From Zoogloea sp. (GTDB lineage: Bacteria > Pseudomonadota > Gammaproteobacteria > Burkholderiales > Rhodocyclaceae), in assembly GCF_023150065.1 (NCBI RefSeq), contig NZ_JAKLLN010000020.1:43722-107721 (forward strand): 64,000 nucleotides of DNA, given 5' to 3'. The notes beneath the pieces are model-generated. The model had not been told where the DNA came from. It did not search any database and worked only from the letters and a program-made list of their open reading frames with translations. Positions within the stretch are counted from its first letter, which is position 1, and each line of letters opens with the position of its first letter. Made by a program: the position numbers and the translations under genes. Of this stretch, positions 44,201 through 52,092 are shown in pieces.

Positions 44201-44640
44201 TGGACCTCGAACAGATGGCCGTGCTGCTGTCGAAATGGATCCAGCCCCGCCAGGCCGTCTCCCTGCCCCCGGCCCGGGTCGAGCCCGCCGCCGTCGAGGC
44301 ATTTCCGGAGATCGCCGGCATCGACAGCGAAAGGGCCAGCCAGCGCCTGAGCCGTGACCGGGACATGTTCATCGGTCTGCTCGAACTCTTCGTGCATGAC
44401 AACACCGAGGCGGTCGCCCAGACCCGTGAGGCCTTGGCCGCGGATGACCGGGAAGCCGCCGCGCGACGCATGCACACCCTGGGCAGCAACGCCGGCTTCC
44501 TCTGCGCGCTCGACCTGATGGCCGCTGCCCGAGCCCTTGAGCAGGCCATCGACCAGGGCGAGACCGCGCTGGATGAACGCCTTGATGCCCTCGAGCGTGA
44601 CATCGCCGATCTGGTGGAAGCCAGCGCGCCCTGGCGCTGA
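41269..44640 (+). CDS. Hybrid sensor histidine kinase (PAS-PAS-HisKA-ATPase-REC-HPt)
   Basis: 1123 residues: membrane segment 1 (about residues 22-42), a periplasmic sensor of about 250 residues, membrane segment 2 (about 304-325), two PAS domains (about 345-465 and 475-605), the phospho-acceptor region FLAHMSHEIRTPMNAVLG, an ATPase domain (NLTGNAIKF, DTGIGI, FGGTGLGLSI), a receiver (VVDDS, VLMDVQMPVMDG, DDVLAKP) and a C-terminal histidine phosphotransfer domain (RRMHTLGSNAGFL). It is a complete phosphorelay in one chain. No separate response regulator is adjacent, so the target is unknown. GTG codons at 41269 and 41272 are both possible starts. Confidence 0.93.
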   Translation: MVKEPGLQAIGVPAKTSRQWLRFALPLIVLSLLIGMIGSVGYRYLSEEIRRETHRTLAVIAEQKRQQIEVALGATRIDAGLYFSRHSQLEMLYGQWLDGGRRNAAILERMQFLMAELVRVRGWSGLAVLDGDGKPSLIVGEADFRNHAGQVRSILQQPRIELVDLHRDSHGQVIYGILAPIGGAGGTPRGVVYLTWRADKALYPLVESWPVPTRTAETYLVRRDGEGVRFLTPLRHRHDAALTLTRPLDAPDLPAARAVKGEHGILEGGRDYRAVPVLAYAAAVAGTPWLMLAEIDETEAYAGIRTMAWATALVVGFGLLLVYSASYLLWRRNRERQEFAALQAQRAAEARFRVIFEQAPLGVALLDSRSGCITETNSRYAEIVGRRPEALAGLDPVRLTHQDDINETLEQIARMGRKEISGYRLNKRYLRPDGSVVWASVTCAPVQVDTEEAPRYLAIVEDITARRMMEERLRISEERHRLLADNAIDVILTMDLEGRYSYVSPSVEKLRGYTTDEVMEQSMEDALTPESLVIARAYFARLHANLAEGLPPEPFRGELEHRCKDGSTVWTDVTASPLLGTDGHFVEILGVIRDISERKRYEHELRQVYDAAEAANSAKSEFLAHMSHEIRTPMNAVLGLAQVLEREPLADNQRDMVERIRSAGQSLLAILNDILDLSKIEAGQLRIESRPFDLPALLANLDSLMGQVARSKGLSLRLEAPSNRLGPLLGDGLRLEQVLFNLTGNAIKFTEQGEVAVHVNTLESSATELRLRFEVRDTGIGIAPDALARLFAPFAQADAGISRRFGGTGLGLSICKRLVELMGGAIGAESQIGQGSSFWFELPFARGSESEAGSTLAAAAPRAPAGPRLVGAHLLVVDDSAMNRDLVERALHLEGATATLAADGLQAVQLLQTRPERFDAVLMDVQMPVMDGLAATRMIRGQLGMIELPIIAFTAGVRDDQQAAARAAGADDVLAKPMDLEQMAVLLSKWIQPRQAVSLPPARVEPAAVEAFPEIAGIDSERASQRLSRDRDMFIGLLELFVHDNTEAVAQTREALAADDREAAARRMHTLGSNAGFLCALDLMAAARALEQAIDQGETALDERLDALERDIADLVEASAPWR

Positions 44641-44768
44641 GTGGCGGGCACCTTCGCTCCAGCCGAACACATCTTCGATATTTCCTGATTCCCCCGCCCG
44701 GAGCAGGGGCATACCATCCTTGATGAATCCGCAGCGCGCCCAGCCTGCTGCCCTGATCAAGGAATGCC

Positions 44769-46856
44769 ATGCCCCAGGCCGACATCACATCCCCTTCCCT
44801 GAGCGAGACCGCACGCGAGGCGATCCAGCGCGCACTCGATGCCCACGCCTCCCGCCCCGGTGCGCTGTTGCCCATCCTCCATGCCATCCAGGATGCGATC
44901 GGCTGGGTGCCGGCACAGGCGGTGCCCCTGATCGCCACCGCTCTCAACCAGAGCCGGGCCGAGATCCATGGGGTGATCAGCTTCTACCATCACTTCCGCA
45001 GCACGCCCCCGGGGCACACGGTGGTCCAGGTGTGCCGCGCCGAGTCCTGCCAGGCCCGGGGAGGCGCAGCGCTGGAGGCACACGCGAAGCGCAGCCTGGG
45101 CATCGACTGGCATGAAACCACCGCCGACGGTGCGATCAGCCTGGAGCCGGTGTATTGCCTGGGCAATTGCGCCTGTTCGCCGTCCATCCGCGTCGGCGAC
45201 GAGATCCTCGGGCGGGTCAGCTGCGAGGGCTTCGACGCCCTCGTCGACGGGCTGAGGGCCGGGCCAGCCCGCCCGGCCGATGCGCCGCAGGCCACCAGCA
45301 CGCTAGGCGGCATCCGCATCTTTGTGCCCCTGGATTCCGGCGCCCTCGCCGTGGGTGCCGATGAGGTCGCCCAGGTCATCGCGCACGAGGCCACCGCCCG
45401 CGGCATCGAGGTGGAGCTGATCCGCAATGGCTCCCGCGGGCTTTACTGGCTGGAGCCGCTGGTGGAGGTCGAGACCCCTGCCGGGCGCCTGGCCTACGGC
45501 CCGGTGACGGTTGCCGACGTTCCTGCCCTCTTCGATGCCGGCTTTCACACCGGCGGCATGCACCGCCTGGGGCACGGCCTCACCGAGCACATTCCCTTCC
45601 TTGCGGGGCAGGAGCGGCTCACCTTCCGCCGGGTTGGCATCACCGCCCCCCTGTCCCTGGACGACTATCTGGCCCACGGCGGCTTCGAGGGGCTCAGGCA
45701 GGCCGTGACGATGGACGGCGCGGCCATCGTCAAGGAAGTCACCGATTCCGGGCTGCGCGGTCGCGGCGGCGCGGCCTTCCCCACCGGCATCAAGTGGAAC
45801 ACCGTGCTCCACGCCGCCGGCCCCACCAAATACGTGGTGTGCAACGCCGACGAGGGCGACTCGGGCACCTTCTCGGACCGCATGCTGATGGAAGGCGACC
45901 CCTACTGCCTGATCGAGGGCATGGCCATCGCTGGCCTGGCGGTCGGTGCCGCCCAAGGCTACATCTACCTGCGCTCCGAATACCCCCACGCCTTCCACAC
46001 CCTGCAGCAGGCCATCGCGCTGGCCCGCGAGGCAGGCTGGCTGGGGCAGGACGTGGCGGGCTCCGGCCGGGCCTTCGAGCTGGATGTGCGCCTGGGCGCC
46101 GGCGCCTACGTGTGCGGTGAAGAGACCGCCATGCTCGAGAGCCTGGAGGGCAAGCGCGGCGTGGTGCGTTTCAAGCCGCCGCTGCCGGCCATCCAGGGCC
46201 TGTTCGGCAAGCCCACCGTGATCAACAACGTGATGAGCCTGGCCGCCGTGCCGCTGATCCTGGCCCGGGGTGCAGCGTTCTACCGGGACTACGGCATGGG
46301 CCGCTCCCACGGCACCCTGCCCTTCCAGCTGGCGGGCAACCTGCGCCACCCGGGGTTGGTGGAGAAGGCCTTCGGCATCACCTTGCGCGAGCTGCTGCTC
46401 GATTACGGCGGCAGCTCGGCCAGCGGGCGGCCGATCCGCGCCGTGCAGGTGGGCGGCCCGTTGGGCGCCTTCGTGCCGGAGTCGCAGTTTGATGTGCCCC
46501 TGGACTACGAGACCTACGCCGCCATGGGCGCCATGATCGGCCACGGCGGGCTGGTGGCCTTTGACGACAGCGCCGACATGGCGCAGCTGGCCCGTTACGC
46601 CATGGAGTTCTGCGCCACCGAATCCTGCGGCAAGTGCACGCCCTGCCGCATCGGCTCCACCCGGGGCGTCGAGGTGATCGACCGGATCATCGCCGGCGAG
46701 GCCCGGGACGCCAACGTGGCCCTGCTGGATTCCCTCTGCGACACCATGCTCCACGGCTCCCTGTGCGCCCTGGGCGGCATGGCCCCGTATCCGGTCAAAT
46801 CCGCCCTGACCCATTTCCCGCAGGATTTCGGCATCGTGCCGGTCACTGCCGAGTAA
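44769..46856 (+). CDS. fdsB: NAD-dependent formate dehydrogenase, fused gamma-beta subunit (FdsG-FdsB)
   Basis: 695 residues joining two proteins that are usually separate. Residues about 1-165 are the NuoE-like FdsG part with its [2Fe-2S] cysteines (VCRAESC and YCLGNCACSP). Residues about 185-690 are the NuoF-like FdsB part with FMN/NADH site GRGGAAFPTGIKW, NADEGDSGTFSDR, GAYVCGEETAMLESLEG and the [4Fe-4S] motif ESCGKCTPCRIG. It passes electrons from formate oxidation to NAD+. AAGGA lies just before the ATG. fdsA follows 10 bases later. No stop or frame change lies between the two parts, so this is a true fusion and not an error. Confidence 0.95.
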   Translation: MPQADITSPSLSETAREAIQRALDAHASRPGALLPILHAIQDAIGWVPAQAVPLIATALNQSRAEIHGVISFYHHFRSTPPGHTVVQVCRAESCQARGGAALEAHAKRSLGIDWHETTADGAISLEPVYCLGNCACSPSIRVGDEILGRVSCEGFDALVDGLRAGPARPADAPQATSTLGGIRIFVPLDSGALAVGADEVAQVIAHEATARGIEVELIRNGSRGLYWLEPLVEVETPAGRLAYGPVTVADVPALFDAGFHTGGMHRLGHGLTEHIPFLAGQERLTFRRVGITAPLSLDDYLAHGGFEGLRQAVTMDGAAIVKEVTDSGLRGRGGAAFPTGIKWNTVLHAAGPTKYVVCNADEGDSGTFSDRMLMEGDPYCLIEGMAIAGLAVGAAQGYIYLRSEYPHAFHTLQQAIALAREAGWLGQDVAGSGRAFELDVRLGAGAYVCGEETAMLESLEGKRGVVRFKPPLPAIQGLFGKPTVINNVMSLAAVPLILARGAAFYRDYGMGRSHGTLPFQLAGNLRHPGLVEKAFGITLRELLLDYGGSSASGRPIRAVQVGGPLGAFVPESQFDVPLDYETYAAMGAMIGHGGLVAFDDSADMAQLARYAMEFCATESCGKCTPCRIGSTRGVEVIDRIIAGEARDANVALLDSLCDTMLHGSLCALGGMAPYPVKSALTHFPQDFGIVPVTAE

Positions 46857-46866
46857 GGAAGCCCCC

Positions 46867-49719
46867 ATGTCCCTGCCCCGCGAAACCGACTTCGGCACCC
46901 CGGCCTGCGACGGCGAGCCGTCCGTCAGCCTGCTCATCGACGGCCAGCCCGTGTGCGTGCCTGCCGGCACCAGCATCATGCGCGCCGCCGGCCAGAGCGG
47001 CTGCGCCATCCCCAAGCTGTGTGCCACCGACAGTCTGGAGCCTTTCGGCTCCTGCCGCCTGTGTCTGGTGGAGGTGGAAGGCCGCAAGGGCTATCCGGCC
47101 TCCTGCACTACGCCGGTGGAGGCCGGCATGGTGGTACGCACCCAGACGCCGAAGCTCGCCGACCTGCGCCGCAACGTGATGGAGCTGTACATCTCCGATC
47201 ATCCCCTGGACTGCCTCACCTGCCCCACCAACGGCAACTGCGAGCTGCAGGACATGGCCGGCGTGGTCGGCCTGCGCGAGGTGCGCTACGGTTTCAAGGG
47301 CGACAACCACTTCACCGACGCCTGCAAGGACGAGTCCAACCCTTACTTCAGCTACGACCCGGCCAAGTGCATCGTCTGCAACCGCTGCGTGCGCGCCTGC
47401 GAGGAGACCCAGGGCACCTTCGCCCTCACCATTTCCGGTCGGGGCTTCGATTCCCGCGTGTCGCCGGGGCAGAGCGAATCCTTCATGGATTCGGAGTGCG
47501 TGTCCTGCGGCGCCTGCGTCAATGCCTGCCCCACCGCCACCCTCACCGAAAAATCGGTGATCCAGCTCGGCCAGGCCGAGTGCAGCGTCACCACCACCTG
47601 CGCCTATTGCGGGGTGGGCTGCTCCTTCAAGGCCGAGGTCAAGGGCAACCAGGTGGTGCGCATGGTGCCGGCCAAGGATGGCGGCGCCAACGCCGGCCAT
47701 GCCTGCGTTAAGGGCCGCTTCGCCTGGGGCTACGCCACCCACGCCGACCGCATCACCACCCCGATGATCCGCCCCAGCGTGGACGCACCGTGGCAAAAGG
47801 TGAGCTGGGACGAAGCCCTCACCTATGCCGCCGGCGAGTTCAAGCGCATCCAGGCCAAGTATGGCCGTGGCGCGGTGGGCGGCATCACCTCGAGCCGCTG
47901 CACCAACGAAGAGACCTACCTGGTGCAGAAGCTGGTGCGCACCGCCTTCGGCAACAACAACGTGGACACCTGCGCCCGGGTCTGCCACTCGCCCACCGGC
48001 TACGGGCTCAAGCAGACCCTGGGGGAATCGGCCGGCACTCAGGACTTCGCCTCCGTGCTCCAGGCCGACGTGGTGGTGGTGATGGGGGCCAACCCCACCG
48101 ACGGCCACCCGGTGTTCGGTTCCCTGCTCAAGAAGCGCATCCGCCAGGGGGCAAAGCTCATCGTCATCGACCCCCGCGCCATCGACCTGGTGCGCTCGCC
48201 CCACGTGGCCGCGGCCCATCACCTCAAGCTGCTGCCCGGCACCAACGTGGCGATGGTCAATGCCCTCGCCCACACCATCGTCACCGAGGGGCTGGTGGCT
48301 GACGCCTACGTGGCCGAACGCTGCGAAGGCCCGGCCTTCGAGGCCTGGCGCGAATTCGTGTCCCGCCCCGACAACTCGCCGGAAGCCGCCGAAGGCATCA
48401 CCGGCGTGCCAGCGGCCGAGATCCGCGCCGCCGCGCGTCTGTATGCCAGCGCCGGCAACGGCGCCATCTACTACGGTCTGGGCGTCACCGAGCACAGCCA
48501 GGGTTCCACCACCGTGATGGGCATCGCCAACCTGGCCATGGTCACCGGCAACGTGGGCCGCCCCGGTGTGGGCGTAAACCCCCTGCGCGGCCAGAACAAC
48601 GTGCAGGGCAGCTGCGACATGGGCTCCTTCCCCCACGAGCTGCCCGGCTACCGCCATGTGTCCGACGCCACCACCCGGGCCCTGTTCGAGGACGCCTGGA
48701 AGGTACGCATCGACCCCGAGCCCGGTCTGCGCATCCCCAACATGTTCGAGGCGGCGCTGGACGGCAGCTTCAAGGGCATCTACATCCAGGGCGAGGACAT
48801 CGTCCAGTCCGACCCCAATACCCAGCACGTGGAAGCCGCCATGGCGCAGATGGAATGCGTGGTGGTGCAGGATCTCTTCCTCAACGAGACCGCCAAGTGG
48901 GCCCACGTATTCCTGCCCGGCTCCAGCTTCCTGGAGAAGGACGGCACCTTCACCAACGCCGAGCGGCGCATCTCCCGGGTGCGCAAGGTGATGCCGCCGC
49001 TGGCCGGCAAGGCCGACTGGGAAGCCACCCTGGCCCTTGCGGATGCCCTCGGCTACCCGATGCATTACAGCCACCCGTCCGAGATCATGGCCGAGATCGC
49101 CCGCCTCACGCCCAGCTTCCACGGCGTCACCTACGACTTGCTGGAGTCGAAGGGCAGCATCCAGTGGCCGTGCAACGAGGCCGCGCCGGAGGGCACGCCC
49201 ACCATGCACGTGGGGGGCTTCATCCGTGGCAAGGGGCGCTTCATGCTCACGCCTTTTGTTCCCACCACCGAAAAGGTCACCCGCCGCTTCCCCCTGATCC
49301 TCACCACCGGGCGCATCCTCAGCCAGTACAACGTGGGCGCCCAGACCCGCCGCACCGCCAACGTGGCCTGGCACGACGAAGACCGCCTGGAGATCCACCC
49401 GGTGGACGCCGAAGACCGGGGCATCCGCGAAGGCGACTGGGTCGGCATTGCCAGCCGGGCCGGCGAGACGGTGCTGCGTGCCACCGTGACCGAACGGGTC
49501 CAGCCCGGCGTGGTGTACACCACCTTCCACTTCCCGGAATCCGGTGCCAACGTGATCACCACCGACAACTCCGACTGGGCCACCAACTGCCCCGAGTACA
49601 AGGTGACGGCGGTGCAGGTCACCCTGTGCGCCCAGCCTTCGGAGTGGCAGCAGCGCTTTGCCACCCGCCGCGAGCAGCAGCAGGGCTTTCTCAAACCCGC
49701 CACCACCGACGCAGGCTGA
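46867..49719 (+). CDS. fdsA: NAD-dependent formate dehydrogenase, catalytic alpha subunit
   Basis: 950-residue molybdenum enzyme that oxidises formate to CO2. The N-terminal [2Fe-2S] domain (about residues 20-95, CAIPKLC...SCRLC) is followed by a His/Cys cluster site (CLTCPTNGNC), two ferredoxin-type [4Fe-4S] sites (CIVCNRCVRAC, CVSCGACVNAC), the proximal [4Fe-4S] motif CAYCGVGC, and the bis-MGD domain with the metal-binding cysteine in DTCARVCHSPTG and RGQNNVQGSCDMGS. The C-terminus is a molybdopterin-dinucleotide-binding domain. No UGA selenocysteine is used. It forms the FdsABGD complex with its neighbours. Confidence 0.96.
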   Translation: MSLPRETDFGTPACDGEPSVSLLIDGQPVCVPAGTSIMRAAGQSGCAIPKLCATDSLEPFGSCRLCLVEVEGRKGYPASCTTPVEAGMVVRTQTPKLADLRRNVMELYISDHPLDCLTCPTNGNCELQDMAGVVGLREVRYGFKGDNHFTDACKDESNPYFSYDPAKCIVCNRCVRACEETQGTFALTISGRGFDSRVSPGQSESFMDSECVSCGACVNACPTATLTEKSVIQLGQAECSVTTTCAYCGVGCSFKAEVKGNQVVRMVPAKDGGANAGHACVKGRFAWGYATHADRITTPMIRPSVDAPWQKVSWDEALTYAAGEFKRIQAKYGRGAVGGITSSRCTNEETYLVQKLVRTAFGNNNVDTCARVCHSPTGYGLKQTLGESAGTQDFASVLQADVVVVMGANPTDGHPVFGSLLKKRIRQGAKLIVIDPRAIDLVRSPHVAAAHHLKLLPGTNVAMVNALAHTIVTEGLVADAYVAERCEGPAFEAWREFVSRPDNSPEAAEGITGVPAAEIRAAARLYASAGNGAIYYGLGVTEHSQGSTTVMGIANLAMVTGNVGRPGVGVNPLRGQNNVQGSCDMGSFPHELPGYRHVSDATTRALFEDAWKVRIDPEPGLRIPNMFEAALDGSFKGIYIQGEDIVQSDPNTQHVEAAMAQMECVVVQDLFLNETAKWAHVFLPGSSFLEKDGTFTNAERRISRVRKVMPPLAGKADWEATLALADALGYPMHYSHPSEIMAEIARLTPSFHGVTYDLLESKGSIQWPCNEAAPEGTPTMHVGGFIRGKGRFMLTPFVPTTEKVTRRFPLILTTGRILSQYNVGAQTRRTANVAWHDEDRLEIHPVDAEDRGIREGDWVGIASRAGETVLRATVTERVQPGVVYTTFHFPESGANVITTDNSDWATNCPEYKVTAVQVTLCAQPSEWQQRFATRREQQQGFLKPATTDAG

Positions 49720-49726
49720 CACTGCC

Positions 49727-49951
49727 ATGAACTCCGACTACGTGCTGCGCATGGCCAACCAGATCGGCGACGCCCTGGGCATCAATCCCGACCAGGACCA
49801 GGCCGTTCGCGACCTGGCCGACCACCTCAAGCGCTTCTGGGAGCCGCGCATGCGTGGCGCCCTGCTGACCCTCGCCGATACACCCGATGGGGCCGCGCGC
49901 CTTTCGCCCCTTGTCCACCGGGCGCTGACGAGCCTGCGGCCCTCACCTTGA
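49727..49951 (+). CDS. fdsD: Formate dehydrogenase delta subunit
   Basis: 74-residue small subunit. LRMANQIGDALG and HLKRFWEPRMRGALL match the FdsD family, which is needed for maturation and stability of the complex. It starts 7 bases after fdsA. In many fds operons an fdhD-type gene (fdsC, a sulfur carrier for cofactor maturation) lies between fdsA and fdsD; it is missing here, so fdhD must be elsewhere. Confidence 0.93.
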   Translation: MNSDYVLRMANQIGDALGINPDQDQAVRDLADHLKRFWEPRMRGALLTLADTPDGAARLSPLVHRALTSLRPSP

Positions 49952-50028
49952 GGGCGGCGGCCCTCCGGGCTGGTCCACCGCGCGGTACCCGTCCTATACT
50001 TGCCGGCCGGGCCGCCGTAAGGTGTCCT

Positions 50029-50487
50029 GTGACCTGCCCGAATCCGCCAATGCCCCCTCCGGAAGACTCCCCCGCCACCGCCGAGATCCCCGCGTCGCCC
50101 GGCCTGTCGACCCTGCAGCGTGTCCTGCTCACGGCTGCGGGGCTGATTGCCCTGTTCCTCGGCCTGCTTGGAATCATCCTGCCCGGTTTGCCAACGACGC
50201 CTTTCGTTCTCCTCTCCGCCGCCTGCCTGGCCCGCTCCTCGCCGCGTCTGCACAACAAGCTCATCAGCAACCGGCATCTCGGCCCCCTGGTACGCGACTG
50301 GGAGGCCAATCGCTCCTTGCCCCTGAAGGTCAAGTGGATCTCCACCACCCTCATGGGTGGCATGGTGATCCTGTCGGCCTGGCAGTTTTCCGGGCGGCCG
50401 CTGCTGCAGATCCTGGTGCTGGCTCTGGGCGTGATCGGCGCCATCGTGGTGTGGCGCATCCCCACCCGCCGCCGGAGCCCGGGTTGA
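50029..50487 (+). CDS. YbaN-like (DUF454) inner-membrane protein
   Basis: 152 residues with a first membrane helix containing the family signature LIALFLGLLGIILPGLPTTPFVLL and two more hydrophobic segments near the C-terminus. The role of this family is unknown. I chose GTG 50029 because TAAGG lies 6 bases upstream; ATG 50050 is an alternative without a clear ribosome site. It follows fdsD by 77 bases on the same strand and may be read through from it. Confidence 0.88.
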   Translation: MTCPNPPMPPPEDSPATAEIPASPGLSTLQRVLLTAAGLIALFLGLLGIILPGLPTTPFVLLSAACLARSSPRLHNKLISNRHLGPLVRDWEANRSLPLKVKWISTTLMGGMVILSAWQFSGRPLLQILVLALGVIGAIVVWRIPTRRRSPG

Positions 50488-50838
50488 GGAGGCATGATGT
50501 GGTGAGGCCGTGACGATTTTCACGGTGAGGAGGGTGTTGGATGAAATAAATGCTGCATTGCACAATTTTTTCATCTATCATTTGAATCGTCTCCTCCACC
50601 CTCCTCCTTTGGTGTGGATTTCAACCCGAGCGCCTCGCGGCCCTCGGGTTTTTTTCTGTCTTTCTCCGGCAGCACCTGCCGAAGCCCGGGCTCTTCCGCC
50701 CGCGCCCCGCACCCGGTTCAGAAATCCCCCCGGCATCCGTTAAACCTCCGGACTGCCTTCTGCCTACGCGTTCCTCCGCCACCGCCCTGCCCCGACCTTC
50801 GAGACCTCAGGCCCCTGCGCTCCGGGGGCAATTCCGCC
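50488..50838. other. Gene-free stretch with stacked hairpins and a terminator
   Basis: 351 bases between the DUF454 gene and the three-gene helicase cluster. Inside are a 6-bp hairpin (CCGTGA/TCACGG, 50508-50525), a 10-bp inverted repeat with arms 50527-50536 and 50597-50606 (GAGGAGGGTG / CACCCTCCTC), a TGCTGCATTGCACA element (50551-50564), and a clear intrinsic terminator. The segment 50540-50595 is strikingly AT-rich. A short RNA or a leader is possible. Confidence 0.55.
50623..50655 (+). terminator. Intrinsic terminator before the helicase cluster
   Basis: Stem AACCCGAG / CTCGGGTT with a GC-rich 12-base loop followed by a run of T. It ends either the fds-DUF454 transcript or a small RNA made from the hairpin region just before it. 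Confidence 0.88.
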
Positions 50839-52092
50839 ATGAGCTTCTTCTTCACAGTGCTTGACGACAGCCTGCGCCCCCGCGGCAGCCGCGACCCCCT
50901 GGGGGCCGAGCTGCTGTGGTCCCGCGTGGGGCGCAGACTGGTGGGCAACCTCACCACCGTCACCGCCCATCTGGACAACTTCATCCTCACCCTGGTGGGC
51001 TTTCATCTCTGTGGGGACGCCAGAAACGGACAGACCGACTGGGCCTCCTTCGAGCGTTTCGAACAGCTGACCGCCCGGGCCCGTGTGGCGAAGAAGCTGC
51101 CCGGCGTGATCGGCGTGCGGCGGATCCTGCGCAGCCAGGGCTTTCCGGTCCCCCTGGGTAGCGGGCCCGACGCCCGCATCCTTGATGATCAGCGCCAGGC
51201 AGGCCTCTGGGGCCTTTACTCGTCGGCCCTGGAGGCGTCGCTGCTCACCGACGCCATGCGCCGCCCCACCGAGCGGGGGGCCGGGATTGCCCGGCAGTTC
51301 CTGGCTGCGGCGCCGGACGAGGTGTGGCAGCTGGCTCTGGACAAGCAGGTCAGGCAGCTCGGTGACGATGACCTGAGCCGCGCCGCCGACTGGGTTTCCG
51401 CCCTCCTGGGTGACTCCGCGAGCCGCGAGACCCTGGCCAACTGCCTGCTCTCGGGGGGTGAAAGGCCTGAGCCGTGGCAGGGAGAAGTCTTTTCCCAGGG
51501 GCGCCGTTTCATGGCCGGCAAGCGCACCCCACCGCCGGCCCGGGATTTCCTGCTGTGGCTCACCGGGCAGTCCGACGCACTCCGCGACTATGCCGCCCGG
51601 GTCTTGCAGTTCGATGAAGCCCTGGTGCTGGCCAGCCTGTGCTTCGACTGGCTGCTGGGCTGCCATGGCCGGACGGTAGCGCAGATTGAAGAGGGCATGG
51701 GCGGGCTCGCCAGCTGGCCGTTCAACACTCCCGTCATCCCTGATTTCAGTGCCGAAATCGACGACGCGGAATGGCGCCGCCGCAGCACTGGCCTGGCTGC
51801 ATTCTGCACCGCCATGGCCGCCGGCCAGTGGTACGAAGCCACCGAGCATCTGTTCGCCCACCATGCCTCCATCGCAAAGGCGCGGGGTGGCTCGCCCTGG
51901 TGTTACTGGGAGGCGGGGCAGATCAAGGTGGTGATGAGCACGACACCCGGCACCCTGCCGGTAGCCGCGGAGTTTTCCGGCGAGGCCTTCGCCGGGTGGA
52001 TGGCAAAACGCAGCAACGGCTTCTTCCTGGATGCCTTCCTGGCCATCCTGCACCAGACGCAACCTCCAGCCCCGGTGGAGCGCAATCCATGA
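50839..52092 (+). CDS. Unknown protein, first gene of helicase-PLD cluster
   Basis: 417 residues. I do not recognise a family. It is soluble and helical, with no signal peptide or membrane segments. The N-terminus has DDSLRPRGSRDPLGAELLWSR and a hydrophobic helix HLDNFILTLVGFHL; the C-terminal part has several Trp-rich stretches (CYWEAGQIKVVM). I chose ATG 50839 (MSFFFTVL) because the longer frame upstream is Pro/Arg-rich and lies over the terminator. Its stop overlaps the next start (ATGA), so it belongs to the same functional unit as the PLD and helicase proteins. A role as sensor, adaptor or nuclease partner is a guess. Confidence 0.82.
   Translation: MSFFFTVLDDSLRPRGSRDPLGAELLWSRVGRRLVGNLTTVTAHLDNFILTLVGFHLCGDARNGQTDWASFERFEQLTARARVAKKLPGVIGVRRILRSQGFPVPLGSGPDARILDDQRQAGLWGLYSSALEASLLTDAMRRPTERGAGIARQFLAAAPDEVWQLALDKQVRQLGDDDLSRAADWVSALLGDSASRETLANCLLSGGERPEPWQGEVFSQGRRFMAGKRTPPPARDFLLWLTGQSDALRDYAARVLQFDEALVLASLCFDWLLGCHGRTVAQIEEGMGGLASWPFNTPVIPDFSAEIDDAEWRRRSTGLAAFCTAMAAGQWYEATEHLFAHHASIAKARGGSPWCYWEAGQIKVVMSTTPGTLPVAAEFSGEAFAGWMAKRSNGFFLDAFLAILHQTQPPAPVERNP

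Noticed and set aside
46843..49728. Minus-strand open frame of 961 codons opposite fdsA
   Set aside because: fdsA is unambiguous by cluster and cofactor motifs; the antisense frame is low-complexity Gly/His/Val-rich.
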